Source: Rickettsiales bacterium
GTDB lineage: Bacteria > Pseudomonadota > Alphaproteobacteria > G027485855
Direction: 5' to 3'
Length of the DNA stretch: 64,000 bases
Assembly (NCBI GenBank): GCA_027485855.1
Contig: JAIXQD010000020.1
Location: 26,451 to 90,450, forward strand
Position 1 is the first letter of the stretch, and each line of letters begins with the position of its first letter. The position numbers were made by a program, and so were the translations under genes. The notes under the pieces were generated by a model. It did not search any database. It was not told the origin of the DNA and saw nothing but the letters and a program-made list of their open reading frames with translations. Shown here one piece after another: positions 1 through 8,536 of the stretch.

Positions 1-183
1 GCCAACGTCTAACAGCCAAGTTGGCAGAGGTAAAATCAACACCGACAAAATAGTAATAAGGCCTATGGCCAGCCATAAATCGGTGCGGCGCAAAAGTTTG
101 TTGGCAATACCACCAGCGGCGGCGGCATTATTGCCCATGCCGGCATTACGACTCATCACCATGGGCGCGCGCGCGTCAGCCAT
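1..183 (-). CDS. flhA: Flagellar export component FlhA, N-terminal part (cut by window edge)
   Basis: The minus-strand frame opens with ATG at 183 and stays open to the window edge, giving 61 residues. A polar, alanine-rich start is followed by a hydrophobic stretch ending in LPLPTWLLDVG, which is the typical beginning of the FlhA membrane domain. FlhA is the large inner-membrane subunit of the flagellar type III export gate. It starts 3 bases after the flbD stop, so it is probably co-transcribed with flbD; flbD next to flhA also occurs in Caulobacter. The rest of the gene lies outside the window. Confidence 0.85.
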   Translation of the reverse strand, partial: MADARAPMVMSRNAGMGNNAAAAGGIANKLLRRTDLWLAIGLITILSVLILPLPTWLLDVG

Positions 184-186
184 GCG

Positions 187-1548
187 TTAGACCGCCTTTT
201 CAAACTCGCCCGCAGCGGGCGGCGGCACAGGCAAGCCTTCGTCGGTATATTGCTTAAGCTTGTTGCGTAAGGTGCGAATAGAAATGCCCAAAATATTTGC
301 CGCATGCGTGCGATTGCCCAAACAATGCTGCAAAGTGCCAATAATTAAATCGCGCTCAACATCAGCGACAGTGCGCCCCACCATGCCCGCATTGGCTTGC
401 GGTTGATTGGCCGCAACCAGCGTTGTTTCAGTTTTGGCCAGCGGCGTTGGGCTGCCAACCAGCATAATTGCATCGGGCTCGATAGTGGCGCCACGCGCCA
501 ACAGCACGCCGCGATGAATCGTGTTTTCTAGCTCGCGCACATTACCCGGCCAGCTATGCTGCAACAAAACTTTTTGCGTGGCCTCACTTAAAGCACGCGG
601 CGCAATGCCGTTGGCCTCGCTATATTTTTTAATAAAGAAATCGGTCAGCGGCAATAAATCGGCAAGACGCTCGCGCAAGCTGGGCATACGCAGATTCACC
701 ACATTAAGGCGGAAATATAAATCCTCGCGGAACTTGCCGGCCTTCACTTCGGCTTCCATATTGCGGTTTGAAGTGGCCAGCACACGGATATCAACCTTCA
801 CCGGTGTGTTGCCGCCCACCCGATCAATGACGCGCTCTTGAATGGCGCGCAAAAGTTTGGCTTGCAGGCGCGGGTCCATCTCGCTGATTTCATCGAGCAA
901 CAAGGTGCCGCCATTGGCCTCTTCAAATTTACCAATGCGGCGGCCCACAGCGCCGGTAAAAGCGCCCTTCTCATGGCCGAATAATTCTGATTCAAGCAAA
1001 TTCTCAGGAATGGCCGCACAATTCACCGAGACAAACGGCATGGCCGACCTGCGGCTTTTACGATGAATAAAGCGCGCCATGACTTCTTTGCCGGTGCCGC
1101 TTTCGCCCGTAATGAGCACGGACGCATCCGACGGGGCAATTTTTTCGGCCAGCTGCAAGGTGGCTAAAAAACTACTATCTTGGCCAATCACCGTGGTGCT
1201 TTCTTCAGACACCGCTGCTAACACCGCCGCAATAAGCTCGGCATCGGGCGGGAGCGGAATATATTCCTTGGCGCCCGCACGAATGGCGCGCACTGCCGCT
1301 TGGGCATCGGTGCCAATGCCGCAAGCCACCACGGTTACATGAATGCGCTCGGCCTTCAGCGCATCAATCAGGCTACTGATATCGAGGCGCACATCCACCA
1401 TCACTAAATCGGCGCCTTGGCCCGCGCGCAAAGCGGCCATGGCCGCGCCCACTGTATCGCAATGCGCAACTTTAGCGCCCCGCGCCAAAGCTAATTTGCC
1501 GGCGGCGGTTATATGCCCTTCTAAAGTGCCGATAATCATAAGCCGCAT
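187..1548 (-). CDS. flbD: Sigma-54-dependent flagellar transcriptional activator FlbD
   Basis: 453 residues with three parts: a response-regulator-like N-terminus (about 1-115), an AAA+ sigma-54 activation domain, and a Fis-type helix-turn-helix in the last 45 residues. Walker A (GESGTGKE) is near 148-155 and the sigma-54 contact motif GAFTGA near 195-200. The receiver keeps an aspartate near 52 (MVDVRLD). It lacks the N-terminal acidic pair, the Thr/Ser and the Lys of a working phosphoreceiver, as is known for FlbD, which is controlled by FliX rather than by ordinary phosphorylation. It lies between fliN and flhA and should activate middle and late flagellar promoters. Confidence 0.9.
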   Translation of the reverse strand: MRLMIIGTLEGHITAAGKLALARGAKVAHCDTVGAAMAALRAGQGADLVMVDVRLDISSLIDALKAERIHVTVVACGIGTDAQAAVRAIRAGAKEYIPLPPDAELIAAVLAAVSEESTTVIGQDSSFLATLQLAEKIAPSDASVLITGESGTGKEVMARFIHRKSRRSAMPFVSVNCAAIPENLLESELFGHEKGAFTGAVGRRIGKFEEANGGTLLLDEISEMDPRLQAKLLRAIQERVIDRVGGNTPVKVDIRVLATSNRNMEAEVKAGKFREDLYFRLNVVNLRMPSLRERLADLLPLTDFFIKKYSEANGIAPRALSEATQKVLLQHSWPGNVRELENTIHRGVLLARGATIEPDAIMLVGSPTPLAKTETTLVAANQPQANAGMVGRTVADVERDLIIGTLQHCLGNRTHAANILGISIRTLRNKLKQYTDEGLPVPPPAAGEFEKAV

Positions 1549-1616
1549 CGTTTGGCCTCCCGCTGTTATACCTAAACTTGTTACTGCTAAACTTGCCCCA
1601 ACTAAACTTGTCCCAC

Positions 1617-1943
1617 CTAAACTTGGCGGTCGCTTTTGATAATTTCTGTCATGGTGATGCCAAGGCGATCTTCCACCACCACCACTTCGCCACGCGCCAC
1701 TAAGCGGTTATTCACATAAATATCGATGGCCTCGCCCACTTTGCGGTCAAGCTCAACCACAGCGCCGCGCCCCAGTTTAAGCAACTGACTGACTTGCATG
1801 CTAGCCTTGCCCAGCACGGCCGAGACCTGCACCGGCACATCATAAACCGCCTCAAGGTCACGCGTGGTGACGGGCGTGTTATCAACAACCGGATTGGGGG
1901 TGTTGGGCAGTTCTTCAAAACTGACATTATCTTTTCCGGTCAT
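1617..1943 (-). CDS. fliN: Flagellar motor switch protein FliN
   Basis: 108 residues. The C-terminal 75 residues form a SpoA/FliN domain with the typical LDRKVGEAIDIYVNNRLVAR core and a VVVEDRLGITMTEI end. The N-terminal 30 residues are Asn/Pro-rich and probably disordered. FliN builds the lower C-ring of the flagellar switch and helps bring export substrates to the base. Its start overlaps the fliH stop by 4 bases (ATGA), pointing to translational coupling inside the fliF-to-flhA operon. Confidence 0.92.
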   Translation of the reverse strand: MTGKDNVSFEELPNTPNPVVDNTPVTTRDLEAVYDVPVQVSAVLGKASMQVSQLLKLGRGAVVELDRKVGEAIDIYVNNRLVARGEVVVVEDRLGITMTEIIKSDRQV

Positions 1944-2689
1944 GCTGGCTCCTGTTGAGTATTTATGGTGTCGTGATTATCGGTTAGCATTTCTGCTTGA
2001 TGCTGTGCGGGCATTTCGTGTGCATGTGGCGGCGCATGTGTCTGGGCATGCGCCTCGGTTGGCACAAAAGCGCGCTGTAAAATATGCTCGATAGACAGCC
2101 ACAAGGGCTCGGTCTGGCGCTCAAGCCCGCCATCGGCCCACTCGATGCGGCAATCGCCCGCATGAAGGCTGCTATCGGCCAGCCACACAAGTTGCCCGCT
2201 AAAAGCTAATGCCCCTGCCATGGCCTCGAGCTTGGGCTGCAAGGCGGCAAGATCGCTATCAGCAAGCCGAATAAGCAAACGCGGCTCATGGCGCAATTCG
2301 GACAACGCTTGCGCAAAAATTGGCTCAAGCTCGGCTCCGCCATGACGGCTGATAAAGCTTGGCAGCAGTTTACGCGCAATGGCCATCGCGGCTTGCATGG
2401 CTTGGTGCTGTTGCGTTGTGCCAATATGCTGCACACGATGAGAGAGCTGTTGCAATAATTGCGACAGATGCTGCAACAGCAGCACTAATTGCTGGTTTTG
2501 ACTTTCGGCCATTTCGGCGCGGCCTTGCATTAGCCCCGCCATATAAGCGGCATCACGCGCTTGCGCTAATTCTGCTTCACTGAAACTTGGCGGCGGCGGC
2601 TCGGGCGGCGTTTCGGCCAAGCGCGCTTGCTCGGCCAGAACATCTGGCTCAAACGAGCGATCAAATAAATATTTTGTGCTGCTATTCAT
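1940..2689 (-). CDS. fliH: Flagellar assembly protein FliH / FlbE-like
   Basis: 249 residues. The N-terminus is rich in Pro and Glu, followed by a long Gln/Leu-rich coiled coil (about 60-105) and a more globular half with the pattern IARKLLPSFISRHG seen in FliH/FlbE. The C-terminal 35 residues are His/Gln-rich and low complexity. FliH regulates the export ATPase FliI. Identity rests partly on position: Caulobacter has flbE (a fliH homologue) between fliG and fliN, exactly as here. The sequence is weakly conserved in general, so the family call is less certain than that of its neighbours. Confidence 0.75.
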   Translation of the reverse strand: MNSSTKYLFDRSFEPDVLAEQARLAETPPEPPPPSFSEAELAQARDAAYMAGLMQGRAEMAESQNQQLVLLLQHLSQLLQQLSHRVQHIGTTQQHQAMQAAMAIARKLLPSFISRHGGAELEPIFAQALSELRHEPRLLIRLADSDLAALQPKLEAMAGALAFSGQLVWLADSSLHAGDCRIEWADGGLERQTEPLWLSIEHILQRAFVPTEAHAQTHAPPHAHEMPAQHQAEMLTDNHDTINTQQEPA

Positions 2690-3712
2690 CTAGTAAATCA
2701 CCTGATCATCGCCCTTGCCTTGCGACAAGATAATTTCACCGCGGGCGGCAAGGTCTTTGGCCATATTGACCATATAGCTTTGTGCCTCATCCACATCGCG
2801 CACGCGCACGGGGCCCAAACCAGCAATATCTTCGCGCAGTAATTTTGCCGCCCGTTCAGACATATTTGAGAAGAACAGATCTTTAATGGTGTCGGACGCG
2901 GCCTTCAGCGCAATGGGCAGCTTGGCTTTATCGGCCGCACGCAACAGTGCCTGCACGCCCGCGGGGTCAAGACGGCCCAAATCTTCAAAGGTGAACATCA
3001 GGCCCTTAATTTTATCGGCCGCATCGCGGTTGCGATCTTCAAGGGCGGTTAAAAACCGTGCTTCGGCACTGCGATCTAAATTATTGAAAATTTCGGCCAT
3101 GACTTCATGCGCATCACGGCGATTGGTGCGCGCAAGGTTGCTCATAAACTCGGTGCGCAAAGTTTTTTCAACATCATCGAGCACTTCTTTTTGCACAGTT
3201 TCCATGCGCAACATACGCATCACCACTTCCATGGCAAAGCTCTCGGGCAAGGTCGCCAGCACTCGTGCTGCGTGGTCTGGCTTGATTTTTGAAACCACCA
3301 CGGCCACGGTTTGCGGATATTCGTTTTTTAAATAATTGGCCAGCACTTGCTCGTTTACATTGCCGAGCTTATCCCACATGGTGCGACCAGCAGGGCCGCG
3401 AATATCTTCCATGATGCTATCAACGCGGGTTTTATCCAGCACTTTCATCAAGAGGCGCTGGGTCGATTCCATCGAGCCCACCAACGAGCCGGTCGATGAA
3501 ATTTGCTCCGAAAACTCAACCATAAGCCGCTCAATCAGATTAGAGCTGACCGTACCCAAATTAGCCATCACCTGCGACATTTCTTTAATTTCGTCGTCAT
3601 TCATGTGCTGGAAAATTTTTGCCACATATTCTTCGCCCAGCGCCAGCATCACTGCCGCGGCTTTTTCTGGGCCGGTCAAACCACGAGCATCGTCTCTAAT
3701 TCGCATTGCCAT
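2690..3712 (-). CDS. fliG: Flagellar motor switch protein FliG
   Basis: 340 residues, the normal FliG length. The N-terminal domain starts with [26 protein letters not shown]. The middle domain has the [26 protein letters not shown] helix set. The C-terminal domain carries the charged torque helix that faces the stator ([10 protein letters not shown] and the [12 protein letters not shown] region). FliG links the MS ring (FliF) to the C-ring and senses MotA. It ends directly against the fliH start and begins 18 bases after fliF. Confidence 0.95.
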   Translation of the reverse strand: MAMRIRDDARGLTGPEKAAAVMLALGEEYVAKIFQHMNDDEIKEMSQVMANLGTVSSNLIERLMVEFSEQISSTGSLVGSMESTQRLLMKVLDKTRVDSIMEDIRGPAGRTMWDKLGNVNEQVLANYLKNEYPQTVAVVVSKIKPDHAARVLATLPESFAMEVVMRMLRMETVQKEVLDDVEKTLRTEFMSNLARTNRRDAHEVMAEIFNNLDRSAEARFLTALEDRNRDAADKIKGLMFTFEDLGRLDPAGVQALLRAADKAKLPIALKAASDTIKDLFFSNMSERAAKLLREDIAGLGPVRVRDVDEAQSYMVNMAKDLAARGEIILSQGKGDDQVIY

Positions 3713-3730
3713 GATTGCTATACCCTCTTA

Positions 3731-5383
3731 CTAACGCGTGAGTTCTTGATAAATCCAGTTGCGCAAAATCGCCACCGACTCATCTGGGTGCTTATCGACA
3801 ATTTCGCCCACCTTCTTAATGGTGCTGGCGCGCACACGGCCTTCAACACGGCTAATGTCAATCATCTGATCAAGTTCGCTCTCTTCTTCTTCTTGCGCCA
3901 GACTTTGCGCTAAAGCGCCACTGGGGGGCGCAAGCGCCGCTGTTTTATCGGGGCCTGCCAGCATTTTCTCTTGCTGCTCGGCAATTTCACGGGCGGTATC
4001 TAAGGCGCGCTTCATGAGCGGGCGCACCACCAGCAACAGCACCAATAAACCAACCACGGCTAAAATACCGGTTTCGGCCATTTGCATCAGCTCGGCGCGT
4101 GGCATGCCTAATAATTGCGCCTCTTCTTCAACAACGGGCGGCGGCGGCTCATCAAAGCGCAGATTGGCAATTTCAATCACATCACCGCGCGCTTCATCAA
4201 AATTAACGGCGGAGGCCACAAGGCCACGCAATTGTTGCAGCTCTTCGGCATTGCGCGGCACATAGGTTTTTGCGCCGTCGGCGGCCGTATTATAAGTGCC
4301 ATCAACCAACACCGCCACCGACAAGCGACGAATTTGCCCAATCTCGCGCACATGCTGACGCACTGTACGATTAATTTCAAAATTGGTGGTTTCTTCCGTG
4401 CGGGTTGAAGCACTGCCAGCCGAGGTTGCATTGGCGCTCGCCTGCCCTGACGGCAAATTATTGGCCACCCCCACAGTGCCAGCAGGCGCGGCATCGCTGC
4501 TATTTTCATTTTGGCTGCTCACTTGCGTTGAGCGCGCCACCACCGCATCGGGGTCATAAATTTCTGAGTTGGTGGTAATGCGGTCGAAATCGAGCTCAAC
4601 CGAAACTTCGGTGCGCACATTACCCTGCCCCAAAGTTTGCGCCAGCAATTCATCGACCTTGCGCGCCAGACTGCCTTCTAACGCCACACGGCGCTCATCC
4701 TGCGAGGCCATCATGCCGGCTTCACTATTATCACCCATGGCGCGCGCCAACAAATTACCGCGATCATCGATAATAGAAATTTGCCCAGGCTCGAGGTTGG
4801 GCACAGCGGCGGCAATCAGGCTGCGGATAGCGCCCACTTGCTCGCGGCCAAGCTCCATCGCGCCTTTAAGTTTTAGCACCACGCTGGCTGTGGCTTTTTG
4901 CTGCTCACGCGCAAAAAGCTGACGCTGCGGCATCACTAAATGCACCCGCGCCGATAGCACATTGCTGAGCGTGCCAATGGTGCGTGCCAGCTCGCCCTCA
5001 AGCGCGCGCACCTGATTAATGTTTTGCACAAAGCTGGTGGTGCCAAAATTATTGGCTTTATCAAACAGCTCATAGCCCATGATGCCGCCCTTGGGCAGAC
5101 CTTCTTGCGCCATTTGCATGCGCAACTTAGCCACATCTTTGGCGGGCACCTTCACACTATCGCCCATAGGACTTAATTCATAAGGCACTTGCTGCTTTTC
5201 AAGCTCGGCCACAATACTGCCGGCATCGGTTTGGCTGAGGCCAGCATAAAGCAAGGCCATCTCGCCGCCACCCACACGTGTAGTGAGGTAAATGAAGAAA
5301 CCCAACATCCCCACCAGCACCGCGCCCAAGGCCGCAATGCGTGCGGGACCAAGGTTACGAATGGTCATTGATATGTCACTCAT
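3731..5383 (-). CDS. fliF: Flagellar MS-ring protein FliF
   Basis: 550 residues. One membrane segment lies near 14-34 and a second near 440-458 (AVVGLLVLLLVVRPLM), flanking a periplasmic region with ring-building YscJ/FliF domains, for example ALLYAGLSQTDAGSIVAELE. The C-terminal tail, which binds FliG, is acidic and ends in SVAILRNWIYQELTR. It is the first gene of the minus-strand flagellar operon. A GAGGGG ribosome-binding site precedes the ATG at 5383. No sigma-54 or sigma-28 promoter could be recognised upstream with confidence. Confidence 0.95.
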   Translation of the reverse strand: MSDISMTIRNLGPARIAALGAVLVGMLGFFIYLTTRVGGGEMALLYAGLSQTDAGSIVAELEKQQVPYELSPMGDSVKVPAKDVAKLRMQMAQEGLPKGGIMGYELFDKANNFGTTSFVQNINQVRALEGELARTIGTLSNVLSARVHLVMPQRQLFAREQQKATASVVLKLKGAMELGREQVGAIRSLIAAAVPNLEPGQISIIDDRGNLLARAMGDNSEAGMMASQDERRVALEGSLARKVDELLAQTLGQGNVRTEVSVELDFDRITTNSEIYDPDAVVARSTQVSSQNENSSDAAPAGTVGVANNLPSGQASANATSAGSASTRTEETTNFEINRTVRQHVREIGQIRRLSVAVLVDGTYNTAADGAKTYVPRNAEELQQLRGLVASAVNFDEARGDVIEIANLRFDEPPPPVVEEEAQLLGMPRAELMQMAETGILAVVGLLVLLLVVRPLMKRALDTAREIAEQQEKMLAGPDKTAALAPPSGALAQSLAQEEEESELDQMIDISRVEGRVRASTIKKVGEIVDKHPDESVAILRNWIYQELTR

Positions 5384-5481
5384 GTGGCACGCCCCTCAGC
5401 GTTAGAAATGGGTGAGACAGAAACTTTTCAATCTTTGCTTAACCAAGATACATAAAATTTTATGAAAATACTGTTAACCGC

Positions 5482-5504
5482 TAGGCATTTTTTGCCTATT
5501 TTTA
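5482..5504 (+). terminator. Terminator-like hairpin with T-run
   Basis: TAGGCA at 5482-5487 and TGCCTA at 5493-5498 form a 6-bp stem around a T5 loop, followed by TTTTTATT. It would stop plus-strand transcripts, yet no plus-strand gene lies upstream. It could close a small RNA or an antisense transcript of the fliF leader. Confidence 0.35.
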
Positions 5505-5686
5505 TTGCTATTCAGAAAAGATGGCAGAAACAAAGGCGAGAAGTGTGAATTTAGCTTTACGATTGGCTGAATTTCGATGAGTTTTCACTGAGTCGGGGCT
5601 GTCAGGCAAGCATAATTGCACATTTTTTAAACAAAAAATTAACGGCTTGGTCACAGAATTTCAGCAAGCCTACCCAGATTTTTAAC

Positions 5687-5714
5687 TTGCAAAGAGTGTT
5701 ATTGTCGTTATTAT
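5687..5714 (+). promoter_or_regulatory. Sigma-70-type promoter of tRNA-Gly
   Basis: TTGCAA at 5687-5692, a 16-base spacer, and TATTAT at 5709-5714, followed 14 bases later by the mature tRNA 5' end. Both hexamers match the housekeeping consensus closely. Confidence 0.6.
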
Positions 5715-5727
5715 CCGGCGCTGGAAT

Positions 5728-5802
5728 GCGGGCGTAGCTCAGGGGTAGAGCACAACCTTGCCAAGGTTGGGGCCGAGGGTTCGAATCCCTTCGCCCGCTC
5801 CA
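5728..5802 (+). tRNA. tRNA-Gly (anticodon GCC)
   Basis: The acceptor stem GCGGGCG (5728-5734) pairs with CGCCCGC (5792-5798). The D-arm starts GCTCAGGGG, the anticodon loop is TTGCCAA with GCC, and the T-arm is GAGGG-TTCGAAT-CCCTT. CCA is encoded at 5800-5802. All four arms fold properly. Confidence 0.97.
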
Positions 5803-6088
5803 AATATTTGGATTCTTCTAACTATTTGGAATATAAGCACAAAAAACGCCGTTTTTGGCCTGTGCCGGTTTTGTGTAGGATCTCGTGTAGAAAAATTTGC
5901 GGATTCGATTCCGCTTTTTCGCCAAAAAACGGGGTATCGGGCGGCACATCTTCCCCCAATTGCGAATCCCTATAACTTTGCAGCAGACACGGTTTTATCG
6001 ATCCGCATCTGGTGCCGGATTCCGTGCCAAAGCTTCGATTAGGCTGGGCCTGATCGCATAGGGTTATCTATACCGCGACATCGACCGT
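5803..6088. other. Non-coding stretch downstream of tRNA-Gly with a tRNA T-arm-like remnant
   Basis: No believable gene. At 5899-5914 the sequence GCGGATTCGATTCCGC, followed at 5921 by GCCA, resembles a tRNA T-arm and 3' end. The word GTGCCGG occurs twice, followed by loosely similar sequence (near 5859 and 6011). This looks like debris of repeated integration next to a tRNA gene. No integrase is left. Confidence 0.4.
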
Positions 6089-7093
6089 TCACTTCGGTCG
6101 GCGAGCCCCTAAAGACGGCTCCTCACCGTCCGCGAAACGGGCAGCCACTTCTTTGATGAGAGCCGCATTTTCAATGAGTAGCAGTTCATAGGTGGCCTGA
6201 TTATAGAATTGGATGGCACCCACGATTCCGCGTTGGTGATTCTCTAGACGAATATTGATTGCATCTCGAAAGCGCTGGCTATCTGTCTCTTGCCCAGTCC
6301 AGAATGGCCTATTCGAGAGCCGGACGGCTAGCTCGCCCTCGCCGTAACGAACGAATTTTTTGAGCGCCCCCCAGTTGGCGCAATCTACAACCTCACGCCC
6401 TAAATAGAACGTAGCAAAGTTGACCAGAATTTTTGCCAAGGCTCTCCGGTGTGTCTGGTCAAAGGTGCCTTCAATATGGACACCCAACGTTTCCACCCCA
6501 TTCGCATCAATAGAAGGAGTAATTCCGCCGAGCGTCACCCCCTCCATGCGCATATCAAACCCAGCTAGGTTAAGTTCGGCTAGGAACACGTCATGCTCGT
6601 CTTTCGATGGGGCATAAATAGCAAGTTCACGCTTGCCGGGTTCGCCATAGACTTCCACCGGAAGTGCGATCGCGTCAAGCTGCGAGCGTACAAAGATATC
6701 AGTTTCGCCTGTCTGCAGATTTTTGATCCGCAATTGGGTGGCTAACGGCATGAGCTGATTGCTAGTTGGATCAACACCAAGGAGCGCAGCGCCTACAAAA
6801 TCACCTGCCTCAGTTTCGTCAGCGAGGGTAAATCGTAAGCGATGCTGCACTCTCTTTTCGCTAGAAACTCTGCCCTGTTTATAGCGGAGTACGCCCTCCA
6901 AAGTTTCGCGTGCGAGCATTTGATCGAGTTCCTTGCCAAACACCGCGTTACAGCCGTCACACACACATTTGAGGGTGGGCGTTTTCGAGCCGAATTTTCC
7001 GAAAGCCTGCGGAATGACGTGCTCTCGACCGGAGAATTTTGTAGGATCAGTTTCATCGCAGTAGATGCAGAGTTTGGGGCGCATTGTTAACAT
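6089..7093 (-). CDS. HNH endonuclease-domain protein, accessory
   Basis: About 334 residues from the ATG at 7093; ATG 7084 or TTG 7120 are alternatives and none has a clear ribosome-binding site. The N-terminus has a zinc/HNH pattern: CIYCDE, then REHVIPQAFGKFG, then CDGCNAVFG. This is the HNH_5-like arrangement of two CxxC pairs around an H-V-I-P core. The remaining 250 residues are unrecognised; a conserved-looking segment near 240 (ALAKILVNFATFYLG) may form a separate helical domain. Base composition and codon use differ from the flanking housekeeping genes. Together with the position beside a tRNA gene this suggests horizontal origin. Possible roles are defence or mobile-element functions; the substrate is unknown. 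Confidence 0.7.
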   Translation of the reverse strand: MLTMRPKLCIYCDETDPTKFSGREHVIPQAFGKFGSKTPTLKCVCDGCNAVFGKELDQMLARETLEGVLRYKQGRVSSEKRVQHRLRFTLADETEAGDFVGAALLGVDPTSNQLMPLATQLRIKNLQTGETDIFVRSQLDAIALPVEVYGEPGKRELAIYAPSKDEHDVFLAELNLAGFDMRMEGVTLGGITPSIDANGVETLGVHIEGTFDQTHRRALAKILVNFATFYLGREVVDCANWGALKKFVRYGEGELAVRLSNRPFWTGQETDSQRFRDAINIRLENHQRGIVGAIQFYNQATYELLLIENAALIKEVAARFADGEEPSLGARRPK

Positions 7094-7218
7094 GTTACTA
7101 TGATCGACATTTCCGCGCAAAGCTTATCCCTGCGCTCAAGGCCGTAAGACCATTGCACACCGAAATTTCAATATTTTGTCTCCACGAAATCGACGGTTCG
7201 GCCCGGGCATTTATCGCC

Positions 7219-7503
7219 CTACTGGTTCTTATTTGGTTTGATGTGGCTGTCGAGCCGGCCGCGCCGGAACTTCTTATTGCAGACGGGACACTGGTAAACA
7301 TGCACCGGCTTGCCGAAGGCCTTCGCCCGTTGGGGAGCTTTGCGCGATGCTGCGCTGCGCGCCGTTGCTACCGGTTGGAGATGCGCTGGCACAGTTGCTT
7401 GGGTTAGCGCTTTGGTGGTTGTGAGCCTGGGCCAGGCTTCAGTTTGAAATGCCCGCTTCCTTTGCGGCGATAGCGCAGAACCGATAATTCTGTTTGATCG
7501 CAA
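7219..7503 (-). CDS. Small basic protein with C-terminal CxxC...H motif
   Basis: 94 residues if read from the TTG at 7503; there is no internal Met, so the start is unsure. The C-terminal 26 residues contain CPVCNKKFRRGRLDSHIKP, resembling the first three ligands of a C2H2 finger (C-x2-C-x11-H). The fourth ligand is not evident. The rest is Ala/Arg/Thr-rich and featureless. It lies in the accessory patch after tRNA-Gly, in the same direction as the HNH gene. It could be a DNA-binding remnant or spurious. Confidence 0.4.
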   Translation of the reverse strand: MRSNRIIGSALSPQRKRAFQTEAWPRLTTTKALTQATVPAHLQPVATARSAASRKAPQRAKAFGKPVHVYQCPVCNKKFRRGRLDSHIKPNKNQ

Positions 7504-7520
7504 TTTTCTGCGCTTGGCAA

Positions 7521-8318
7521 CTACCGCTCATAACCACCGCGCTCATAGGGTTTGTAGCGGCCCTGAAAAATGGCTAGCTCACGCTCGCGTCGTTCGCGGG
7601 CGAGGCGCAGCTCGGTTTTAAGCCGCAACTCTTCAGCGAAGATGCGGCGGCGCTCATCGCCGGTTAACTCGGCCAATGCCTCACGCTTTTTGGTTTCACG
7701 CTCTAATTCTAAGAGCTGTGCACGCAACTGCTTTTCGCGCTCACGCTCTTGCTCTTGCCAATCACTCCAGCGCTCACGGGTACGCTCTAACTCATACTCG
7801 CCAATGTCATCATCGCCAGAATCGCTTAGCTTTGCTGCTCGGCGCAGGGCGGCTTTTTCGATGAGCTCTTGCCGGTAAGCGCGTTGCCGTTGATCGGCCG
7901 CTAGTTCGGCCATGGCCTCGCTCTCGCGCCTTACATATTGATCCCGCAGTGCCATCTCGCGCAGCTCGCACACATTCTGTAAATTATGTGCCACCTGCTG
8001 GGCTTGCTCTTGCATGCGCTGCGCTGTTTGCTCAACCGCAAGGCGCTTGGCTTGCAAACGCTGTGGCACGCGCTCTGGGCTGAGCCAATCCAGCACGCGG
8101 GTCACAAGGCCAAGATTTTCATTTTGGCCGGCGGCATGGTGCTCTAATTGCCATCTTAAGTAATTTGCGTTGCGTTCAGCTTGTTGCAGCTGTTCTTGCA
8201 CATGGCGTTCAGTATCACGGCGAAGCTGGGCTAACTCGGCGCGATAGTCGGCGTCGAGCTTTTCTTTTAGTTCAAGCCGCTCCTTGGCTTCTTGCGCCTG
8301 GCGCTCTTCTTCGGTCAT
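7521..8318 (-). CDS. Highly charged coiled-coil protein of unknown function
   Basis: 265 residues, almost wholly Glu/Arg/Gln/Leu/Ala with long heptad-like stretches (for example AELAADQRQRAYRQELIEKA and RERWSDWQEQERERE). It has no signal peptide or membrane segment. A short acidic interruption (LSDSGDDDIGEYEL) sits near 172-185. It is predicted to be one long helix or coiled-coil rod. The codon use resembles the core genes, so it is probably resident rather than acquired. I do not recognise the family. The start ATG at 8318 is in an AT-rich leader. Confidence 0.65.
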   Translation of the reverse strand: MTEEERQAQEAKERLELKEKLDADYRAELAQLRRDTERHVQEQLQQAERNANYLRWQLEHHAAGQNENLGLVTRVLDWLSPERVPQRLQAKRLAVEQTAQRMQEQAQQVAHNLQNVCELREMALRDQYVRRESEAMAELAADQRQRAYRQELIEKAALRRAAKLSDSGDDDIGEYELERTRERWSDWQEQEREREKQLRAQLLELERETKKREALAELTGDERRRIFAEELRLKTELRLARERRERELAIFQGRYKPYERGGYER

Positions 8319-8536
8319 ATTGTTTTATGCCCTTTATGGTAAAGCTTATATTTTTATATTATTTCAGTGCCTTAAGCAAAAAAATGCCATAAAAATTCGA
8401 ATAGCTGCAACAGCTTAATTAGTTGCCACTGGAACAATCACGTTATTAAACGAATTTTATGCCAAATGGCAGCAACGCTTGTATTTCTTAAGCAAACGCC
8501 CTACTTAAATGAGCAGAACTTATACTAAAGGTCACT

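Larger units (their letters stand above)
5384..5727. other. AT-rich intergenic region between fliF and tRNA-Gly
   Basis: 344 bases with no convincing reading frame. It holds the leader of fliF (minus strand), a plus-oriented hairpin with a T-run near 5482-5504, and the tRNA-Gly promoter at the right end. Confidence 0.6.

Noticed and set aside
5384..5400. TGGCAC near the fliF start as a sigma-54 promoter
   Set aside because: It lies on the wrong strand for fliF, overlaps the start codon, and lacks the TTGC element at the right distance.
7441..7470. Candidate direct repeat of the tRNA-Gly 3' end (GCCCGCTTCC near 7450)
   Set aside because: The match to GCCCGCTCC is too short to count as an att site.
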